DNA of 64,000 nucleotides. Source: UBA4427 sp045106235 (GTDB lineage Bacteria; Myxococcota_A; UBA9160; UBA4427). Below the pieces are notes generated by a model. That model was not told the origin of the DNA, made no database searches, and was given only the letters and a program-made list of their open reading frames with translations. Shown here in pieces: positions 8,791 to 16,407 of this stretch (the first letter of the stretch is position 1; each line of letters opens with the position of its first letter). The translations under genes were made by a program, and so were the position numbers. The stretch spans positions 1 to 64,000 of the forward strand of contig JBGCEJ010000003.1 of the NCBI GenBank assembly GCA_045106235.1. The letters are read 5' to 3'.

Positions 8791-10251
8791 ATGGCAGGAG
8801 CTGCGCAGGACGCCCATCCCATTCGCGTCGCGATCATTGGAGCCGGCCCCGGTGGGCTTTGCATGGCCATCCGGCTCAAAGAAGCTGGCGTCGAGGACTT
8901 CGTCATTCTCGATCGCGCGAGCGGGGTTGGGGGGACCTGGTTCCATAATCGTTATCCCGGCTGTGCCGTCGACCTCCCCTCCTATTTCTATTCGTTCTCG
9001 TTCGAGAAGAAATACGATTGGAGTCGTCCATACGCGCCGCAGTCGGAACTTCTGGCCTATATGCAGGGCGTCGCCGAGAAGTATGACCTGTTAGGTCATT
9101 GCCGTTTCGAAACCGAGGTCGAGCGCGCGACATGGGAAGACGAGAGCGCGAGTTGGTCTCTGCAGACGGCGGCGGGCGAAAAAATAAACGCCCAGATCGT
9201 CGTCTCCGCCGTAGGGATGTTCAACGAATTGGTCTATCCCGAAATCCCAGGTCTAGAGGAATTCGAAGGGCCGGCATTTCATTCGGCGCGCTGGGATTGG
9301 AATCAGCCGCTTGAGGGCAAGCGCATCGGGCTGATCGGAAGTGCGGCGAGCGCTGTGCAGATCGTTCCCGAAGTGGCCAAGGTCGCTTCGAAGCTTCATC
9401 TCTTTCAGCGCACAGCGAACTGGATCCTGCCGAAAGAGGACGACCCGTATACAGAAGAGGAACTCGCCCATTTCCGAAAGGATCCTTCGTCCCTCGATGA
9501 GAAGCGTCGTGAAATGTTCGACATCGTCGACAAGGGCATGACGTTCACGAATCAAGAGCAAATTTCGCAGGTCGGCGCCGCGGGCGACTTCGTTTTGAGT
9601 CAGGTCGAAGATCCTGAAGTACGAGAAAAGCTGCGCCCTCTGCATCCTTACGGCTGCAAGCGTCCCCTGCTTTCCAACACGTTCTACCCGGCGATCAACC
9701 GAGAGAACGTTGAGCTCGTGACGGATTCGATCGAACGCTTCACGAAGACCGGCATTCGGACCGTCGATGGCCAGGAGCGGGCGCTTGACCTGGTGGTCTA
9801 TGCGACGGGGTTTGCGGCCACGAAATATCTTTCCGCGCTCGATGTGCGAGGGCGAGGGCGGCAGCATGTCGATGAGGCCTGGCATGACGGAGCGAATGCC
9901 TATCTCGGTATGACGACCTCGGGGTTTCCGAACCTCTTCATGCTCTACGGCCCGAATACGAATAACGGCTCGATCCTCGAAATGATCGAGTACCAGACGA
10001 ATCATGTCCTCGCGCATGTGCTTCGACTGGAAGCAGAGAACCTCGCCTGGGTGGACGTGAAGGCGGTGGCTCAGGAGCGCTACAACGCGAAGGTCCAGGA
10101 TGCGATCGCGAATATCCCCGTCTGGAACCATGATGTGAACGGGTACTACCGGTCGGCGAGTGGCCGGGTCGTGACACAGTGGCCGTTCTCGATGACCGAG
10201 TTTCGTGAGATGACGGAGAAGCTTGAGCTCGATGCATTTGAGGTGGGTTAG
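8791..10251 (+). CDS. Flavin-containing (Baeyer-Villiger type) monooxygenase
   Basis: 486-residue FAD/NADPH monooxygenase. The first dinucleotide fold is IIGAGPGGLCMAI (residues about 14-26). FEGPAFHSARWDW fits the Baeyer-Villiger fingerprint F-x-G-x-x-x-H-x-x-x-W. The second fold, GLIGSAASAVQIVPEVA, binds NADPH. A second ATG-type motif DLVVYATGF follows at about 330. Such enzymes oxidise ketones to esters or lactones, or N/S atoms; here a catabolic role is suggested by the amidohydrolase and SDR that follow in the same direction (gaps 83 and 39 bases). Start ATG 8791 is preceded by GGAAGGGATTCAGG. Confidence 0.9.
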   Translation: MAGAAQDAHPIRVAIIGAGPGGLCMAIRLKEAGVEDFVILDRASGVGGTWFHNRYPGCAVDLPSYFYSFSFEKKYDWSRPYAPQSELLAYMQGVAEKYDLLGHCRFETEVERATWEDESASWSLQTAAGEKINAQIVVSAVGMFNELVYPEIPGLEEFEGPAFHSARWDWNQPLEGKRIGLIGSAASAVQIVPEVAKVASKLHLFQRTANWILPKEDDPYTEEELAHFRKDPSSLDEKRREMFDIVDKGMTFTNQEQISQVGAAGDFVLSQVEDPEVREKLRPLHPYGCKRPLLSNTFYPAINRENVELVTDSIERFTKTGIRTVDGQERALDLVVYATGFAATKYLSALDVRGRGRQHVDEAWHDGANAYLGMTTSGFPNLFMLYGPNTNNGSILEMIEYQTNHVLAHVLRLEAENLAWVDVKAVAQERYNAKVQDAIANIPVWNHDVNGYYRSASGRVVTQWPFSMTEFREMTEKLELDAFEVG

Positions 10252-10334
10252 TTTTGCGTGACGCCGCGAGTCCGCGACGCTGAGCGCGAATCGCTTCGGA
10301 TATGCAGTGAAAAAGAACGAGAGGGAGAGTCGGT

Positions 10335-12074
10335 ATGGGTGAAGTCGGAAATGCGCTGATCCAAGGCGGTACGATCATTGATGGCACGGGCGCGAAGGCG
10401 TTTCGGGGTGATGTGCGTGTGCGCGACGGGGCGATCGTCGAAGTGGGGCCGGATCTCTCGAGGGAAGGTTCTGAGACGATCTTCGATGCGAGTGGATGTT
10501 ATGTGGCGCCCGGCTTTATCGAGAGCCATACCCATTTGGACGGAGTGATGTGGTGGCAACCGGATCTCGCGCCTCTGCCCGGGAATGGTGTGACGACGGT
10601 GATCGGGGGGAACTGTGGTTTCGCGCTTGCGCCGGCGCATGAAGACCCGGCCGTCCGCGACGAAGTGATCAAGATCTTCTCTTTCTTTGAGGATTTTCCG
10701 GAAGGGCCGTTTCGGTCCCATCTGCCCTGGGATTGGCGCAAATGGTCTGAGTACAAGGAGTCGATGGCGCGCTCGGTGAAGACGCCGATCCATTTCGGCG
10801 CTTTTGTCGGACATATTGCGATTCGCCTCGCGGCCATGGGGCTCGACGCCTGGGAGCGTGCAGCGACGCCCGCGGAGATCAAAGAGATGGCTGAGCTGCT
10901 CGATGACGCGCTCGCTGCGGGCGCGATGGGGCTGTCGACGAATCTGATGGATCACGACGGGCAGGATCGTCCGGTTCCTTCGCTGCATGCCGACGACGCC
11001 GAGTTCAGCGCGCTCCTTGAGGTCTTGGCGAAGCATTCAGGCGCGACGATTCAAGTCGTTGTGGATAGCTTGATGCGGATGACGGCTCAGGCTTCAATGG
11101 AGCGGCTCGCGCGTCTTTCGGACGGGCTCCCGATTCGGATGCAATGGGCGGGGGTTCCGACGCTGCAGTGGCAGAAGGATATGGGCTTGCAGCAGCCGCT
11201 CGCCGATCTCCATACACGCTTCGGAACGGAAGGGCGTGATATCTGGACGGGCTTCATGCACGTGCCGATTACGACGGTCGCGAGCATCGAACATTCACTG
11301 CTCTTCGCGCAGTCCGGCGACTACGTTTGGCATGAGGTCGTGACGGCAGAGACGGAGGCGGCAAAGCTTGCGCTGCTTGGCGATCCGGATTGGCGGGCGC
11401 GGGCGCGGCATTCCTGGGATCACGAAGCGAATCCGATCTCGCCGTTCCCGAAGCCCCAGGGCGCGATTCTCGACAACTCGGCGAACGAAGTCGGGCCGAT
11501 GGGCGTTACGCTCGGGGAGTATGCGGAAGAGCTCGGTTTGCACTGCTCCGATGCGCTGGCGGAATGGTTCATTCGCAACGGCGTGAATTCGACGGTCACG
11601 ATGCCACCCTGGGAGAAGGACGAGGAGATGGTGGTTCGGCTCCTCAAAGATCCGAAATCCGTGGGTAATATCAGTGATGCCGGCGCGCATGGTCAGATGT
11701 TCTGCGGAATCGGCTACAACGTCTCGCTCTTCAGTCATTTTGTGCGGGAGACGGGGCAGCTGAGCGTCGAAGAAGCGGTGCATGTTCAGACGGGCAAGCT
11801 CGCGGGACATTTTGGGCTTTGCGATCGCGGCGAAATCGCGGTTGGGAAGCGCGGGGATCTTACGGTGTTCGACCTCGATGAGGTGGAGATGCGGCCGCAG
11901 AAGAAGATCTACGATGTTCCGGACGGCGAGGGGGGCCATACTTGGCGCTGGACACGCGATCCGGCACCGGTGCGGCTGACGCTGGCGAATGGCCTAGCGA
12001 CTTTCGAAAACGGGACCTTTACCAAGGCGCGGCCCGGCGAGATGATTCGGCCGAGCGGCGAAGCGAATTCCTAA
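10335..12074 (+). CDS. Amidohydrolase, N-acyl-D-amino-acid deacylase type
   Basis: 579-residue metal-dependent amidohydrolase of the D-aminoacylase group (amidohydrolase family 3). The N-terminal small beta domain (LIQGGTIIDGTGAKAFRGDV) leads into the metal motif GFIESHTHLDG at about residues 58-68. NISDAGAHGQMFC supplies the late catalytic Asp and His, and the C-terminal GEIAVGKRGDLTVFDLDEVE closes the beta domain. Hydrolyses an amide or related bond; the actual substrate is unknown, and many D-aminoacylase homologues in oxidative gene clusters remain uncharacterised. Likely operon with the monooxygenase before and the SDR after. GAGAGGGAG precedes the start. Confidence 0.88.
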   Translation: MGEVGNALIQGGTIIDGTGAKAFRGDVRVRDGAIVEVGPDLSREGSETIFDASGCYVAPGFIESHTHLDGVMWWQPDLAPLPGNGVTTVIGGNCGFALAPAHEDPAVRDEVIKIFSFFEDFPEGPFRSHLPWDWRKWSEYKESMARSVKTPIHFGAFVGHIAIRLAAMGLDAWERAATPAEIKEMAELLDDALAAGAMGLSTNLMDHDGQDRPVPSLHADDAEFSALLEVLAKHSGATIQVVVDSLMRMTAQASMERLARLSDGLPIRMQWAGVPTLQWQKDMGLQQPLADLHTRFGTEGRDIWTGFMHVPITTVASIEHSLLFAQSGDYVWHEVVTAETEAAKLALLGDPDWRARARHSWDHEANPISPFPKPQGAILDNSANEVGPMGVTLGEYAEELGLHCSDALAEWFIRNGVNSTVTMPPWEKDEEMVVRLLKDPKSVGNISDAGAHGQMFCGIGYNVSLFSHFVRETGQLSVEEAVHVQTGKLAGHFGLCDRGEIAVGKRGDLTVFDLDEVEMRPQKKIYDVPDGEGGHTWRWTRDPAPVRLTLANGLATFENGTFTKARPGEMIRPSGEANS

Positions 12075-12113
12075 ACTGAGTGGGCGATCCCCGGCGCGGG
12101 ATCGAAGGAGAAG

Positions 12114-12929
12114 ATGATGGCGGATGTGTTGGGGTATCAGGGCAAGACGGTGGTGATCACGGGCGCGGCTTCGGGCATGGGGGCCTCGGCTGCACATATG
12201 CTCGTGGAATTGGGCGCGGAAGTGCATGCGCTCGATATTGGTGATGTCTCGGCGCCCGTGACTCAAGCCATCAAGACCGATATGAAGGACAAGGCCTCCA
12301 TCGACGCCGCGATCGCGAAGCTGCCCGCGAAGATCGACGTGCTCTTCAACTGCGCGGGCGTCCCGCATCCGCCCGCTTCCGCACTCGACACGGTGATGAT
12401 CAATTTCGTCGGGCTTCGGCATCTGACGGATTCGCTGATCCCGCGGATTCGTGAAGGCGGTGTGGTCGGCTCGATCGCGTCGACGGCGGGAATGGCTTAT
12501 AAGTCAAACCTCGATACGGTTCGCGGTGCACTTTCCCTCGAGACCTTCGACGAGATGGCTTCGTGGCTGAAAGGCGAGCCGGACCTCAAGGCGGATCCCT
12601 ACGGCTTCTCGAAGCAGTGCATCATCGTCTACACCCAGACCCTCGCCGGCGATCTCGCCACGAAGGGGATTCGGATTAACTGCATAAGCCCTTCGCCGAC
12701 CCAGAGCGATTTCATGTCGAAGCTGACGAAGGAAATCCCGGAGGCGGCGGTGACGCCCTTCTTTCCCTCGAATGGCCGATTCGCCGAGCCCGAGGAGATG
12801 GGACGGGCGCTGATCATGATGGGCAGCGATCTCGCATGCTTCGTCTCAGGCGTGAACCTGCCCGTGGACTTCGGCTACTGCGCCGAAGTTGCGATGGGGC
12901 AGCGCGATAACCTGATGAATATCTCGTAG
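12114..12929 (+). CDS. SDR, 3-alpha-hydroxysteroid dehydrogenase-like
   Basis: 271 residues with TGAASGMGAS (nucleotide loop), FNCAGVP, GSIASTAG (Ser) and YGFSKQ (Tyr-x-x-x-Lys). The short beta-2 region (LDIGDVS) and the insertion between the Ser and Tyr are like the 3-alpha-hydroxysteroid dehydrogenase/carbonyl reductase subgroup. Two ATGs in tandem at 12114 and 12117 both sit behind AAGGAGAAG. It ends 10 bases from the convergent wax-ester synthase. It is the third gene of a probable monooxygenase-amidohydrolase-SDR operon. Confidence 0.86.
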   Translation: MMADVLGYQGKTVVITGAASGMGASAAHMLVELGAEVHALDIGDVSAPVTQAIKTDMKDKASIDAAIAKLPAKIDVLFNCAGVPHPPASALDTVMINFVGLRHLTDSLIPRIREGGVVGSIASTAGMAYKSNLDTVRGALSLETFDEMASWLKGEPDLKADPYGFSKQCIIVYTQTLAGDLATKGIRINCISPSPTQSDFMSKLTKEIPEAAVTPFFPSNGRFAEPEEMGRALIMMGSDLACFVSGVNLPVDFGYCAEVAMGQRDNLMNIS

Positions 12930-12939
12930 CGCCCGCTCG

Positions 12940-14379
12940 CTAGCCCTGTCCGTCGGTGGCTTGCCAGCGGTCGACGCTGCTCTGGAGTTCTTGCAGGCTC
13001 TTCGGGATTCGCTCGGCCAGCTCCCACGCGTCGGGGACCAGTTCCGGGTCATGGACGAGTCCAAAATGGAGCTCGCCGCAGTAGCTGAGCACCGTCACGT
13101 TGAGGCCCTGGGTGGGCGCCAGCAACGAGACCGGGATGGACTTCGTGATGCGTGCGCCGGCGAGATAGAGCGGGAACGGCGTCATCGGCACGTTGGAGAC
13201 AACGGCGTTCGCGGGCAGCGGCGTGATATCCGAGGCCTTCTCGATCCCCCGCATCAGGGCGGAAACGGCTCCGGGCATGAAGGCCTTGCTGAGCACGTCC
13301 ATCATGTTCGTATGCTCGCCCCGCTGAACCTTCCCCTTCTCGGAGACCGAGGATTTGTTGATTGCGAGCAAGCGCTCGACCGGATCTTCGATATTGGTGC
13401 CCCAGAACACGCTCATATCACCGATCTGATTGCCGATCGTTTGATCGTCTTCTTTCCGGAGAGAGACCGGAACCGAAGCGATCAGCGATTCTTCGGGCAG
13501 CTGGTCGCGCTCGCCCAGATATCCGCGAACCGCTCCGCCGGTCAAGGCGAGCACAACATCGTTCACCGTGACGGACATCGTCTTCTTGATCTTTTTGATT
13601 TCGTCGAGCGAAACGGAAGACCAGGCGATGCGGCGATAGCCACTGACATGAGAATTGAACGGGGCCTTGGGCGCGAGGCTGGATTCTTCCTGAACGGGAT
13701 CCGTTTCGGGTGTCTCTTCTGATCCGAAAATGAGGTTCAGCGGATTGAGGTCCGGCGTGAGGGCCGAGGCGGCCTTGCGGATATATTTGGCTTGCTGCGC
13801 GGGTAGGTCGAGGGCATGTCCGATCGCGCGGAGCGTGACTTCAAGCTTTCGAGGCTTGCTGTCCCGAGGCGCCGTCAGGAATTTTGTCGGCGGCCGCACC
13901 GCATCCGGCGCGATATCGAAGAGTTGCTCGGCGATGCCGGCGCCGGACGCGCCATCCATCATGCAGTGATGGGTCCGCCAGAGCATGACCGAGCCGCCGC
14001 CCGGAAGGCCATCGATCAGCGTCATGTCCCAGAGCGGGCGGCTGCGATCCATCGGGCGTTCGAAGATGCGTCCGACGAGCTCGCTGAGGGCTTCATTGCT
14101 GTAGGGCTGGGGGACCGCGGCGTGAAAGACATGGTCCGCCGCATCAAAGTTTTCGGCGCGAACCCAGTAAGGGCGGTCGAGTCCGAAGGGCACTTCTTGA
14201 ATTCGACTTCCGAAGCGGTCGGCCTCTGTGAAGCGCTCGCGCACAAACTGGCGGAAGGAGTCAATGTTGAAGGGGATTCCTTCAACGGGCTCGAGGAATG
14301 CCATGCCTCCAATATGGGCTGGGAGGGAAGGGGTTTCGATCGAAAGGAAGACGGCGTCTTGCTGGGTGAGTTGCTTCAT
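12940..14379 (-). CDS. Wax-ester synthase/diacylglycerol acyltransferase (WS/DGAT)
   Basis: 479-residue bacterial WS/DGAT, which joins acyl-CoA to fatty alcohols or diacylglycerol to make storage wax esters or triacylglycerol. The catalytic motif H-H-x-x-x-D-G appears as HHCMMDGASG at about residues 137-146. Also present are the N-terminal L-x-x-Q-D-x-x-F-L start, ENPLDLNPLN-like NPLNLIFG, and the C-terminal SNVPMTPFPLYLAGARI block. A second member of the family lies at 51075. It is divergently transcribed from a TetR regulator across a 48-bp palindrome, which suggests direct control by it. Confidence 0.93.
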   Translation of the reverse strand: MKQLTQQDAVFLSIETPSLPAHIGGMAFLEPVEGIPFNIDSFRQFVRERFTEADRFGSRIQEVPFGLDRPYWVRAENFDAADHVFHAAVPQPYSNEALSELVGRIFERPMDRSRPLWDMTLIDGLPGGGSVMLWRTHHCMMDGASGAGIAEQLFDIAPDAVRPPTKFLTAPRDSKPRKLEVTLRAIGHALDLPAQQAKYIRKAASALTPDLNPLNLIFGSEETPETDPVQEESSLAPKAPFNSHVSGYRRIAWSSVSLDEIKKIKKTMSVTVNDVVLALTGGAVRGYLGERDQLPEESLIASVPVSLRKEDDQTIGNQIGDMSVFWGTNIEDPVERLLAINKSSVSEKGKVQRGEHTNMMDVLSKAFMPGAVSALMRGIEKASDITPLPANAVVSNVPMTPFPLYLAGARITKSIPVSLLAPTQGLNVTVLSYCGELHFGLVHDPELVPDAWELAERIPKSLQELQSSVDRWQATDGQG

Positions 14380-14401
14380 TTCATTTCCCTTCGCTCAGGT
14401 G

Positions 14402-14449
14402 TTATTGATCTCTTAAGGAAAATACTCATTTTCCGATAGAGATCAATAA
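14402..14449. promoter_or_regulatory. 48-bp interrupted palindrome, putative TetR operator
   Basis: Outer arms TTATTGATCTCT (14402-14413) and AGAGATCAATAA (14438-14449) are perfect inverted copies. Inside them GGAAAAT (14417-14423) and ATTTTCC (14428-14434) pair about the same centre, so 19 of 24 symmetric positions match by direct comparison. It lies in the 143-base gap between the divergent WS/DGAT and TetR genes, the classic place for an operator. A further pair TTCTCG (14451-14456)/CGAGAA (14486-14491) lies alongside. The region is also much more AT-rich than its surroundings. Confidence 0.65.
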
Positions 14450-14522
14450 GTTCTCGTTACACATTGAAAATTTCTCATTTCTCCACGAGAATACCGATGA
14501 GTCATCATGATTTGGAGCTGTT

Positions 14523-15236
14523 TTGGCCACCCGGAAAACCCCATCGACCCCAAGTGATTCGCCGAGCGGCGCGCCTCGGAAGCGGGCCGTCAAGAAGAAG
14601 ACGGATCCCAAGCCCCTTTCGAAAGTGGGGGAGGCGAAAGCCGAGATGTATCGGGGCCTGATCTTTGAGGCGGCAGAAGAGGCTTTCGGAGAGCAGGGCT
14701 TCGGTGAAACGACGATGCAGGAGATTGCTTCGTCGACGGGCGTGTCGGTCAAGACCGTCTACGCAAGCTTCCCTGGGAAGCAGGAGCTGTACGACGCGAT
14801 CATGCTCGAACGCGGCCGGCAGATGTATGAAGACGTCATTACCGCGCACGGCGGAGAGATCGAGCCAGTTGAAAAGCTCTCGGCCGGGATTCGAGCCTTT
14901 ATCCAGTTCTTCTTCGACCATCCGAGCTGGACAAAGATGCATGCGATCAGTCGTGCATCCTGGGCCGCACGCCCCGCGGACGACGGGCAGCTCGAGCTGT
15001 GGGAAAAGAGTCAGGCCGCGGATTGCAAGGTTCTGCGGGAAGGAATCGAAGCCGGGATCTTCTTTGATGAAGAGCCCGAAGAGGTGGCACGGCTGATTCG
15101 TGCCATGACGCGGGTCCAGGCGATGCACGCGTTTGAGTCCGGTGGCAAGACGGCGGAGGAAGTTGCGGCCAGCGTGACGCGACGTGTGCTGCGGATGGTT
15201 TGTCGAAACCCACAGGACGCTTCGATCGATCGCTGA
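14523..15236 (+). CDS. TetR-family transcriptional regulator
   Basis: 237 residues. After a basic, Pro/Ser-rich leader (about 1-40), residues of about 45-95 form the TetR DNA-binding domain: IFEAAEEAFGEQGFGETTMQ, then the helix-turn-helix EIASSTGVSVKTVYASFPGKQELYDAIM. The remaining helices form a ligand-binding/dimer domain of the TetR_C type. The start used is TTG at 14523; an internal ATG at 14646 just before the helix-turn-helix is an alternative, since the leader is low-complexity. It probably controls the divergent WS/DGAT gene and itself. Downstream, ferredoxin (11-base gap) and ROK genes may be in the same transcript. Confidence 0.88.
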   Translation: MATRKTPSTPSDSPSGAPRKRAVKKKTDPKPLSKVGEAKAEMYRGLIFEAAEEAFGEQGFGETTMQEIASSTGVSVKTVYASFPGKQELYDAIMLERGRQMYEDVITAHGGEIEPVEKLSAGIRAFIQFFFDHPSWTKMHAISRASWAARPADDGQLELWEKSQAADCKVLREGIEAGIFFDEEPEEVARLIRAMTRVQAMHAFESGGKTAEEVAASVTRRVLRMVCRNPQDASIDR

Positions 15237-15247
15237 GGGAGTCTCGT

Positions 15248-15604
15248 ATGCCGACGATTGCGTTTGAGGGCCGGGAAATTTCGTGCGAAGTGGGAGATAA
15301 CCTGCGGCGTGTTTTGATGCGCGAGCGACTGGGCCTCTACAACGGCGCGGCACGGCTGATTCACTGCCGCGGGCTCGGTACCTGCGGCACCTGCGCGATT
15401 AAGGTTGAAGGTGCGGTTAGTCCGAAAACTGGCGTTGAGAATTGGCGGCTCGGATTTCCGCCGCATCAGCGCGGGATGAATCTACGCCTCGCCTGCCAAT
15501 GCCTCGTGGAGGGTGATCTCCGAATCACAAAACACGAAGGTCTTTGGGGGCATAAGACGGGGCAGAAGGCCGAGCTTGAAAAGGGCGAGGTCGAGAACGG
15601 CTGA
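15248..15604 (+). CDS. 2Fe-2S ferredoxin, plant/adrenodoxin-like fold
   Basis: 118-residue ferredoxin. The cluster motif is C-R-G-L-G-T-C-G-T-C (about residues 39-48), with the fourth Cys in RLACQC near residue 84. The first Cys is followed by five residues before the CGTC pair, typical of chloroplast-type 2Fe-2S ferredoxins. The C-terminal 25 residues are charged (HKTGQKAELEKGEVENG). It carries electrons to an unknown partner; the window's P450 at 58740 and monooxygenases are candidates only. Start 15248 is set by the family start (MPTIAFEGREI) and GAGGGAGTCTC just upstream. Confidence 0.88.
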   Translation: MPTIAFEGREISCEVGDNLRRVLMRERLGLYNGAARLIHCRGLGTCGTCAIKVEGAVSPKTGVENWRLGFPPHQRGMNLRLACQCLVEGDLRITKHEGLWGHKTGQKAELEKGEVENG

Positions 15605-15624
15605 GGCCGGGCATTCGCAGCGCT

Positions 15625-16407
15625 ATGAATTCAACTGAACAGATCGTTGGAATTGATGTCGGAGGCTCGTCCATCAAGGCGGCCGCTGTTGACCTGGCTC
15701 GAGGTGAACTCGCTTCGTCGCGAGAGGTCATTGAAACGCCCACGGGTTTCAGTTTTGATGCCGTTGTTGAGCGCATCTGCGAGGCCGCGGGGCGCTTTCC
15801 CGAGGCGAAGGCCGTCGGCGTAGGCTTTCCCGCGGCGGTTCGAGGCGGGGTGATCGAGAGTCCACCGACGGCGCATGAAGTGGGGGGGTGGCTCGGGAAG
15901 GATCTTGCGGGGGTGCTCGCGGGGGCGCTCTCGAAGCCGGTTGCGGTGGCGAACGATGCGGACTGCGCGGGGATGGCGGAGATCGCGCGGCTTGCGCCTG
16001 CTGAGGCACAAGCCGGCGTCGTGATTTGTCTCACGCTGGGGACGGGCGTGGGGAGCGCGGTTTTCGTCGACGGGGAGCTTGTCCCGAATACGGAGCTCGG
16101 AAAGCTCTTCCTTCCCTCGAGCTCCGATGTCGCAGAGCATTGGGTCGCGAGCCGGATCAAGACGGAAGAGGATCTATCCTGGGAAGTCTGGGCCAAGCGA
16201 TTGAACGTGTATCTGGCTCAGATCGACCGGCTCTTTTTACCCAGTCGCGTGATTCTGGGCGGCGGGATTAGTCGCGATGCGGACCACTTCTTGCCTCTGC
16301 TGAAGATTCGATGTCCGGTTGTGGCCGCCGAGGGCGGCAACGATGCCGGGATTATCGGTGCAGCGCGCGCGACGCAGGTCCGCTCGGCCGCGCCGCAATC
16401 CAGTTGA
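15625..16407 (+). CDS. ROK-family sugar kinase, polyphosphate glucokinase-like
   Basis: 260-residue ROK/ASKHA kinase. GIDVGGSSIKAA is the phosphate-1 loop, VANDADCAGMAE contains the catalytic Asp, and CLTLGTGVGSAVFVDGELVPNTELG is the phosphate-2 loop in the form typical of polyphosphate/ATP glucokinase (PpgK). The classic ROK zinc Cys cluster is absent, as in PpgK. It would make glucose-6-phosphate, the acceptor of the trehalose-6-phosphate synthase encoded next door on the other strand. The two genes overlap tail to tail by 56 bases (16352-16407). Use of polyphosphate is inferred from motif resemblance. Confidence 0.8.
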   Translation: MNSTEQIVGIDVGGSSIKAAAVDLARGELASSREVIETPTGFSFDAVVERICEAAGRFPEAKAVGVGFPAAVRGGVIESPPTAHEVGGWLGKDLAGVLAGALSKPVAVANDADCAGMAEIARLAPAEAQAGVVICLTLGTGVGSAVFVDGELVPNTELGKLFLPSSSDVAEHWVASRIKTEEDLSWEVWAKRLNVYLAQIDRLFLPSRVILGGGISRDADHFLPLLKIRCPVVAAEGGNDAGIIGAARATQVRSAAPQSS

